From: Cotesia glomerata
Lineage: Eukaryota > Arthropoda > Insecta > Hymenoptera > Braconidae
Reading direction: 5' to 3'
Assembly (NCBI RefSeq): GCF_020080835.1
Contig: NC_058163.1
Coordinates: forward strand, 4,313,318 to 4,377,317
DNA length: 64,000 nt
Part shown: one piece after another, positions 47,401 through 57,500 of the stretch
Position numbering within the stretch: the stretch's first letter is position 1
Layout of the letters: every line of letters begins with the position of its first letter
The notes under the pieces: generated by a model
Told to the model about the DNA's origin: nothing
Seen by the model: the letters and a program-made list of their open reading frames with translations, nothing else
Database searches by the model: none
Made by a program: the position numbers and the translations under genes

Positions 47401-50400
47401 AACAAATCATTTTAAATACTAAGAAATATTTGTTTAATACTAAAAAGTGGTCTCTAATAAATGATTTGTTAACTATTAACAAGTATTTTTTGGTACAAAT
47501 AAATCCTTCTATCAGTGTGTGAAAAAAATTTGCTATTCATTTTTTATTCATTTAATTAATTTCAAAAATAATTTTGAAAACATGTAATTGATGATTCTAA
47601 GTAATTAGTTTATCAGTTATTTAGAACTTTATAATTTCGTAATCTTTTATTGGAATCTAACCTCGTCGATATGAGGTTTTACAAATGGTATAAAAAACAC
47701 ATTTTTCTCTGGATAGTGATTATCCGACGTATACTTTGCAAAACTACAATGTTTTGTTAACATAGTGGTTATTAAAAAAATTTTTTTGTGTTTAAATATT
47801 ATTTTTAAATAATAAAATAATATAGCGTAAATAACACTGTCTTAAATGAAAATATTTTGTCTGTCCCTACTATACTGCCTCTGCACTGCCTCTCGTGGCA
47901 CGTTCGCTGTACTACTCTCAGGAAAAAGGCTCATTGAAATTAGCAGACATCTGACAATTTTTATTATAAAAAATTTGTGATTTTGGTTTTTAAAAGTTTA
48001 GTGAAAGTTATTAGGTATAAAATAAATAAAAATATTTCAATAATTTATTTGGCTAAGCAATTTTAAAATTAAAAATTATTTGAATTTAAATTTTAGCGGG
48101 AGAGTGACGTAGTATTATATCCGGTGCGCAACGCTATCTTAGAGCGAATTAAAAAAATATTCTTGTTTATGGTATCTTTTATTTATTTATTGAATAAATA
48201 AATAAGGTAAAAGCCCCTATTACTGACAGAGCCATAATTTATAGCTAAATTTGTCATTAAAGACAAATTTGGGAACTGGGAAAATAAAGGATAAAGGGGG
48301 GAGGAGGGACCTTACTCAGTAGGAATTTTTCGGTAACCGAAAAAATAATTCAGACAGCCCAGACCGGGACTCGAACCCAGATCATTTGGTTACGCGCCAA
48401 AGGCTCTACCAGTTAAGCTATCCGAGACATTGTCCGTAACTACCATTCCGTCACCTAATAAATTTTAATTTATTGTTGCCTACCCCCACTATTGACACCC
48501 TATTTAATTTTATTATTTCATTATTAAAATATGTTAATAATCACAATTGTTGATATTTCATGACAATTTTATATATTTTTAAAATTAAAAAATAAAAAAA
48601 TTCAATTCCAAGGTATAAACTAATTACGGCAAAAAAATTTCATTTTTTCAAGTAGGCCAAAACTGCTTATACGTTTGTAATTTCTTAACAATATTGTTAA
48701 GAAAGGCCTTATTTCCAAATCCAGATTTCTCAATGTTTTTTTTATGTAATTGCATTGTTTAAAATTATTTTACATTATTTCTAGTCTAAATAATCATATA
48801 ATCATTTATTTATACTTTATCGAGTTAAAATTAATTTAAAAATAGCGGATGTCAATGATAGGGACACAAAAATTAACTTGCGTCAACTAACGACATAGGC
48901 CATAATGTAAGGTAACCCAACCCCCTCAACATACATATCAACGTATTAATGTTTACATACTGTCATGTGATTTTATAAGAATCAAAGTATTTGAGACTAG
49001 AAAAAATTGCTAAAAAAAATCTGGTAAAAAATATAGAAAAGCTAGGTCTTAAATGAATTTTAAAATAATAAAAAATCTTGATAGTTTTGCATTAGTTAGT
49101 AAAAATGATTATTGTTAATATAAATTTAACTGTAATAAAAGACCTGTAAATAATAGGGTCAATGGCATGTCAATAATCGGCTCTTTGAATTTTTTGCGCT
49201 GTCGATAATACACACATTCGACCTGTTGGTTTTAAGTTGATATAATAATTATTAAATTTATTGCTATTAAAGTTAATTAATGAAATTATATAAGTAAAAA
49301 CAATGATTAAGGTGTCCTATAAAAAAAAGTTGACAATATTGATTTGATACGCGAAAAAAAAATTCAAATATTCATGATCACTCTTATAGTGTCAATAATG
49401 GGGGCTATTACCTTAAATAAATAAAAATTTTATAATTAAAAATTTATTTTTCAAATAAAATAAAAAAAATTGTAAAATGTCTGCAAATTTAAATATAATA
49501 ATAAAAATACTAACGAGTGTTCGATGAAGAATAGACTTTTCTTCACTGAAATCCATCGAATGGACAGAAGCGATGGCATCCCTGAGCTCTTTAGTATCTT
49601 TAGTGTCTTTACAGTGCTTATCAGATTTAACGGGGTTCTTTGGTCTGCCATGGCGGGCTTTAACTCGCCGGTACTCGTCCGGACATAGTTTTTTCCAGAG
49701 GTAGTAGAATTGTGTGCACTGTTTCGCGGACTTTGTACATATATCTCTGGCGATCCCGGAAAAGTCTTTGTGGTACTCTAGCAATCCTTGATAGAACGCT
49801 TCCATTTCCTGGGACGTCCAGCGGTCGGATTCGCGGCACTCGTAGCTTAGCAGCGGGTGCTGGACCGGTAGTGCTGGAGTCGGTCTCATTAATTTCAGCA
49901 TCGCCTCCTAGAAGGTCAAAAATTATTAATTTTTTTTTTCATCTTTTCCGTTCTTGATGAAATATTGGAGTCGGAAGGGAAAAAATAATAACTTACGTGG
50001 ATATTTCCTTTGCACATGTGCAGAAGATGCAGCGCGTACTCTTTGTTTCTACCACCTCCAGGTACACTAGCGCAGCAGGCGAATTGTAGATACATCTCCA
50101 CTGTAAAATTAATTTTTTTTTATTAAAATCCAGAAATTCTATGAAAATTTTTAAAAAATTTTATTAGAGACAATTTTTTTTTTGTTTATTATTTTGCAAA
50201 TATATTCTAAGCTAAAAATTGAAAAAAATAATTTTGTAAAAATTTCTGAAAAGAATAAGTGATAATTTTTTTGTCAGAATTAATTTTTTCATAGAGGTTA
50301 GTTTTTTTTATTTTTAAATTTTATAAAAAAGGATAATTTTTTTTTGTCTAATTACCAATTTTTTTCTAATTTTATAATATTTTTCTGTCAATTCATTTTT

Positions 50401-51508
50401 TTTTTCTACATTTTTAAGTATAATTGCAAAAAATATCAAAATGTCTAATACAGGCAATTGAAAACAAAATGGCTGTTGTTTTTTTAAAATGGCCGCCTTG
50501 GCGGGATTTTTAAAAATTAAAAATTTTAATTTCACTGAAACTAAGGAGTGATTTTTTTCAATCAAGTATTTTTTTTTTTTTACGTATAATTTCTTCATTA
50601 ATACAAAAATTTCATAAATATGTTATGACAGAAGTTTTATTTTTAAAATTTAATTTTAGTTAAATACTTAAAACAATAATAAGATTTAAAAAATAATGTT
50701 TTTTTGAACCAAATAGTGTTTTTCCAGTGTAAAATTGCAAAAAAATCTAAATATCGAATTAATACAGTTTTAAATCAAAATGGCTAGTTGCTTATAAAAT
50801 GGCCGCCGTGGCGGGATTTTTAGAAATGAAGTAATGAAATTGCGCAGAAATTAAGATCACATTTTTCTTGGATTAAATAATTTTTTTTAGTATATGATTA
50901 CAAAAAAATCTGGAAAACGATTGACCCTAAACTTATGACGTTTCTGAGCTCTTCGAGCTCAAAAATACAATTTGTGTGTTATTTTGAGCTCTCCGAGCTC
51001 AAAGAAATAGCTTTTGTATGCTTTTGTAGGCTGATAGAAGTTTAATAAAACAATATTTTTTGAATTTTCAAACTGCAATAATTTCTAAATGAATGAATCG
51101 ATTTTCACGTGGTTGGCAGTATTCTACGCACTTTTTCAGAATCTATGATATACTTTTGAACACAAACTGATCGAACCGAAAATCTTAGAGAAATTTGAAA
51201 AATTCACTTTTTCCGAATTTTTTCGACAACGATAACTCACGAACCAATCAACCAATTTTCACGTTCTTGGTGGCAATCGACGTGATTTTTTAAGCTTAAA
51301 AGCTGATTAGTTTTTGAAATTGATCGGTAAAGCCATTTAGAAGTTATTCCAAGAAAACGATTTTTTGAAAATTCTATTTTTGAGATTTCTCAAAATCTAG
51401 CGAACCGAATCAATTCAAATTTTCACGAAATTAAATGGCAATGATACTCTTTGGATCGCTACCTATTTCGATACGATCGGCAGAGCCGTTCAAAAGTTAT
51501 AAGAGGTT

Positions 51509-51542
<34 letters not shown>

Positions 51543-54500
51543 AACATACATACAGCCGCACGGACACCATCGCGAGGATAGTCAGGGAAGCTTCCTAGGA
51601 CCTCAAAACGTCGAGATCTGATGAAAACTCGATTTTCGAAAAACGGGGTAAAAAAAATAACTTCCCGATTTTGAAAATTTTCAATTTTCTTAGCGGAAAG
51701 TTAAAAACATCAAAATATCTAATCAATACTTTTAAATCAAAATGGCGGGTGTCATATAAAATGGCCGGGCGGGATTTTTGAAAATCAAATATTTAAATTG
51801 CGGAGAAATTAAGATCACATTTTTCTTGAATTAAATATTTTTTTTTAGTTTATAATTATAAAGAAAACATCAAAATATCTAATTAATGCATTTTTAAATC
51901 AAAATGGATGGTTGCTTATAAAATGGCCGCCGTGGCGGGCTTTTTAAAAATCAAAAATTCGAATCAACTTGTAAAACTTTTTTCAGTGAACTACTAAAAT
52001 AATCAACCTTAAAAACTTACATTCATTATCAGTAAGCCCATTAATTATGCCAGGATCCCACAAAAGATGATCAGTTTCCCTTCCACCACGACCTCTCTCC
52101 TCACAACTAATAGCCGGAATGGCAGCCTGGTACCTGGTTCCAATATTAATCCTTGGAGGGGGACAATCGTTGCTCTGGGACTCATCAGAACTAATCTCCG
52201 ACTCCTTTTCATACTGATGGAGCCTGGCATAGAGCCCAGAGCCAGGTCTCGAGGGATTGAGTATCGGCGGAGGGGTGTAAGAACTATCCCAGTGCCGATC
52301 ACAAGCACGCCTTAGTCTCGACGGATACAGGTTCTGGGGGTAGCTATCAACCCTGGGTCTCTTCCTGCTTTGCCTCATTGGACTGTTAGCAGAAACATTT
52401 CCAGGACTGAGAAAGATATCATCATCTAGCTCTTCTTTAATCTGTTCAATAGGAATTGGTAGGTTCGCCCCAGGAGCTGGTGAGCCTCTTTGGAGCTTGA
52501 GCTTCGCGTGGTTGATGCTCGTCGCCTGGATGAGGAACTTGGCAGGATTTATCGCCTGGACATTGCCCTGGAACTGATTCGTCGAAGCTGATACGCTTCC
52601 AGGTTCTACCTTGGGTGTCAGCCGGATTTCCTTTCTGAAGGTCAGAGCAGGACTAGCCTGGACCAGGACGTTGGTTTTCTGGAGTCCGGATGTCTGGATG
52701 AGCTTGTACTCTCCGTTGTTGTCAACGACGATGCCCGCTAGGCTTCCGTTCCCCAAGCCGAAGTCCACCAGGTTCTGGTTGGTGATCAGCTTGTACGACT
52801 GGAACTCGAATTGCTTCCTCCTGGCGGCCCCGAAGTCTTTGGGACTGGAGGACAGCAAAGGGTCTTCGGAGTTGGGCATCATCTGGTTCTGGAGCGCGTG
52901 AGGCGACACCGGGAACCCCGAGGAAGAAAAGGTGACTGGTCCTGGAGAAGAAACGGAAGAAGGAGGCAAGGAAGACAACGGCGAGGGAGCTGGAGTTGCT
53001 GATAGTGGACTTGGCAATGGAGAATTGGGATTTGGGGAAGAACTGTAGAGATCCGACCCGCCGCTTCCCTGCCCGTTGTCAGCCTCAGTTTCTTCTGGGA
53101 GGACGGCGTTCAATGCTTCTTCCACTGCAGCAGCTGATGATAAGGTCGTTGTGTAGAAGGCTGCTGATAAGGGAGAAGACACTGGTCTGACTGCCTCCGG
53201 ATCGTCTTCTGGGCTCAGCAGTGGAAGAGTTCCTGACAGGAGGCCTTCCTGGCTGGAGGGCGGGGTTGGGTAAGTGAAGCTTGGGCTGTCATGGCGGGTC
53301 AGAGGCGAAGGCAAGGGCGATTGAGTTGGTAGAGTGTGTGGACTCTCGGTGTACTGAGTTCCGTAGGTGCTGAATTCGGCTAGTGAGTCGGGAAGGGGTG
53401 AGTTGACGAGAGCTTGCAGATCTGGGTTTACCGTGTGCTGGCTGGTGAAGCGGTCTTCCAGGGTGATGTCTTGGAGTTGGTCTGTTTGTTGATCTTGTAA
53501 GAGACTAGATGCCTGGAACTAAATTAGTTGTTTTAGGGGATTATTATCACCATAATCATCATTTCAGTAATCATAATCATCATGGTCAATGATAATTATC
53601 ATGATCATCATGGTCAATGATAATTATCATGATCATCATGGTCAATGATAATTATCATGATCATCATGGTCAATGATAATTATCATGATCATGATTAATT
53701 ATCATTATCATCGTGGCCAATAACTATACTCATAATTTTCAACGATCACTATTATCATTTTCATGATCATCAATGATTAAAATAATCATTATGATCTGCA
53801 TTACCATGATGATCACCAGTAATCAGCATGATCATTATCATGATCAATCATCAGGACCAATTATCATGATCATGGTCAATCATTATGATTATGATTAAGC
53901 ATTATTATCATGATGAATCATGACTATAACCAATTTCATGATCATGGTAAATCATCATGTATATGACCAATTATCATGATCATGATCAATCATCATGACC
54001 ATGATCAAGCATTATTGTCATGAAGAATCGATATGGTTATAATCAATCATTATGATCTTAACCAATCATCATGATCATTGATTATGACCAATTATAATTA
54101 TCATGATCATTGATTATGACCAATTATAATTATCATGATCATTGATTATGACCAATTATGAGGATCGTGATCAATTATCATGATTATGATCAATCATCAT
54201 GATTATGTTCGATCACAATACCTAATTATGATGATCATGATCAATCATCATGACCAATTATGATGAACATGATCAATCATCATGTTATTGACCAATCATC
54301 ATGACCAGTTATCATGATCATAATCAAGCATTATTATCATGATGAATCATCATGGTCAATCATCATGATTATGAATAATGACCAATTATCATAATCATGT
54401 TTAATCATCATGATTATGAATTATGATCAATCATCATGATTATTGTCGAGCATAACGACCAATTATCATGATCATGATGATTATTGAAGTCAATCATGAT

Positions 54501-57500
54501 CATCATTATCAGTTCAGTGTTAATAAAAAAATTAATTTTTTACCTGTATTGAGTCCAACTGACTCGCCTGCAGAAGAACCGAATCAGGAACAGCAGTGAC
54601 TTGCTGGAAGACTTCATCCTGAAGACTTGGACTAAAGTATCCTCCATCCTCTGAATAATTAGCTATAGTAAAACCTTCAGAAACCTGTTGGTTTTGTTGG
54701 GACTGGTTGCTAGGCAAGTTTGACTGGTAGGTCAGTTGGACCCGCTGCCCTGGGTCCGAAGTCGCTCTCTTTACTGTCATCTTTGTTGTGCTCTGAATAA
54801 TGCAATTTAAAAAATAAATCAATACTCCGACAAAATAAGTTATCAGAGGAAATCTATCAAACAAACTTACCTTAAGAATCATATCAGCAAGTGCTTGGGC
54901 CTGTGCCTGAGTCTGGGCTTCTTGAAGTTGTTTCTGGACAGTAGTGTGTCCGACAGTGATATTGGGCTGTCTGAAATGCTCGCTATCAGAAAGACGCCTT
55001 ATTTTCTCGCCAGTGACCAGCGGAGGTGGAGCAGGCACGGCGAAATTGGTCTTGCCGATCATGTGATTAGAGACATCGACGTTGTTGAAAACGGCGTTTC
55101 TCGCAAGACCGTTGGCCTCTGTTGCTAAAAGATAGCTCCAATTAGCGACTTTATGGCAATTAGTTGGAAACTTAACTCGGTAGTTATCAATCATTATAAC
55201 TAAACTGGAAACTGAAAATTGGGCTGAATATGAAGTGAAAGGAGCAATGAGATGGAACAAGTCGATGAATTCAAACAAAAGATACCGTTTTTTGCCCATC
55301 CCCATCTTCATCGAACGAATTTTATGAGCCGTCTTTATTATTACTCGCTGTCGGGTTTTTGTTTTCGCTACGTTAAGACGAAATAGACGGGAATTAAAAA
55401 GGAATGCCTGAAGCTGAAGCTCCAGCTACAGCTTCAAGAGGGGAACGGATGGAACGGTTCGTTAATAATTGCAACTAGACTTTATCCTACTAATGACGGA
55501 ATGAGGGGCTTTATTCAGGCTCCCTTCTTTGAATTGTTAAATAAATTTTACAGTGAGATAATTTTTACCGAGGAACGAGAAAGTAGTCAGCCGTCAAACT
55601 AACCGATTACGGAATTCAATTCCTCTGGCTGTTCTGTTGCTAAAGTGTGAGGCTACGTTTTTGCAAATTGCCAATCATCGATTGTGGTGAGGTTGTCTAT
55701 ACCAAGCTCTAAAGAATCGATATCCAACGTCAACAAGAGATGCTTGTTTGTTTTGGTCGTTACATGGTTGACGTTCCAGTTTTCTTTACTGAAAGCTAAC
55801 GAATTAACGAAACTGAACAAACAGTTTTTATTTCCCGGAATAAAATGCGGGGATGTCATTTTGCTTACGATAAAATTCACGTAGGGTGTAAAAAAGAAAA
55901 AAAATATGGAAATTTTTTTGTATTTTTTTCATGGAAAAATAACTGTTAAGTTGGAAAAATTTTATAAATTTTTCTATGGATATTTTCTCAGTGTCAATAT
56001 AGGAAAAATTTATATAAACTTTTACTATACCATTACAATTTCTTTTGTGCATACAAAAATTAAATAGCTAAAAATTTTCCATTTTTTAATGAACAAAATA
56101 TTTTGTATATTTTAGTACCATGTGAATTTTTTCGATGCTAACACAAAAATTTTTCTATATTAACATACGAAATTTTTCCGTGTCAAAATAAAACTTTTTT
56201 TTTATCCTTACAAAGGAATTTTTTTTATTGAGAGAAAAAAAAATTACAAAAATTTTTATGTTAGCATAGTAAAAATTTCTATGTAATTATGAGAATTTAA
56301 ACTATGTCCAAGTGAAAATTTCTCATGGCAAAAATATCGAAGCGTAAAATTTTTTTGAGTGCCAAAGTATTAATTTTTCTTATTTTGACATGGAAAAAAT
56401 TATTACGTCAATATAGAAAAAATTGTTATGTTAACATATGGAAAATTTATACAGTTCATAGTCAAAATGTATTTGTAATTATGGAATTTTTAACTATGTT
56501 TAAATAAGAATTTTTCCATTTTTATTTTTATAAGAAAAATTTTCTATACTCTTAAAGTGGTTCCAATTCTGTATCTATAAATTATAGGTGTTTTTCCGAT
56601 GCTTTCATGGAAAAAATATCCATGTTAACACGGTATAAATTTTTATTTTAATTTTTTATAGTCGAAAATTTTAATATTCACGGTAAAAATTGCAATATAT
56701 GAATTTTCTCTCTGCAAAATTATTCTATTTTCTCCATGCAGTGAATCAAAAATTTATCTATATTATTAAGAGAATAAAAAAAAATTTGTCTCCAGGATAG
56801 TCATATGATAAAATCGGATTTTTTAGTTAAATTTAGTGTCATTGCAAAGGTCTTGATTTGTATTTGTGCCTTTTCAAGGTTTCATATAATTCTCACCGAT
56901 AATCAATTTATGATGATAAGTATTTAGGCTGCATTCGAAAATGCTCTGTCTCTAGATATATAATTAAGAAATGACCTTGTATCTTGTGAAATATTGACAT
57001 TTTTAAAGATATAAGCTCACCCCGACATTATACTCATCAAGACCTTTCATTTGAGTACCCACATCAATTTTTCATATATTTATATATATTAGCTATATGT
57101 ATACATGAAAAATATATCAAAATGCATGTGGGTACTCAAATGAAAGCTCTTGATGAGAGTAAAATCAAAATGAACTTATATCTTTAAAAAACTCAATATT
57201 TAAGAAATTACAGTGCAATTTTTAACAAAAGTCATTATTTATTAAAGCAAAATTTTATTTATTTATATCTCAAAAGTCACGGCAGTCACGTAGTGACTGC
57301 AAGGTTGCTAGTTATATATAATTTCGTATCTAAAAATTTCTTACCAGTAGTCCTTTTCTGTATGATCTTCTCCTCAATGAGCGCCCGGACATTGACCGAA
57401 GCCGTCTGAAGCGGAGGTCCAGGAGCTTCCTTCTTCTCGTTCTTTTTGTTTTCGCCATCCTGAAAACAATAAATCGTTGAGCAATCCCCGAATTGACAGA

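Larger units (their letters stand above)
45914..47940. mobile_element. 2.0-kb TIR element carrying two other repeats
   Basis: The ends ATTTCAATGAGCCTTTTTCC and its complement match over about 23 bp. Inside are GAGCTC copy 3 (46163-47013) and a MITE (47246-47517). No transposase and no clear target duplication. Confidence 0.6.

Noticed and set aside
52067..53190. Multiple + strand frames of 60-96 codons
   Set aside because: Shadows of the large GC-rich exon at 52021-53518 on the - strand.
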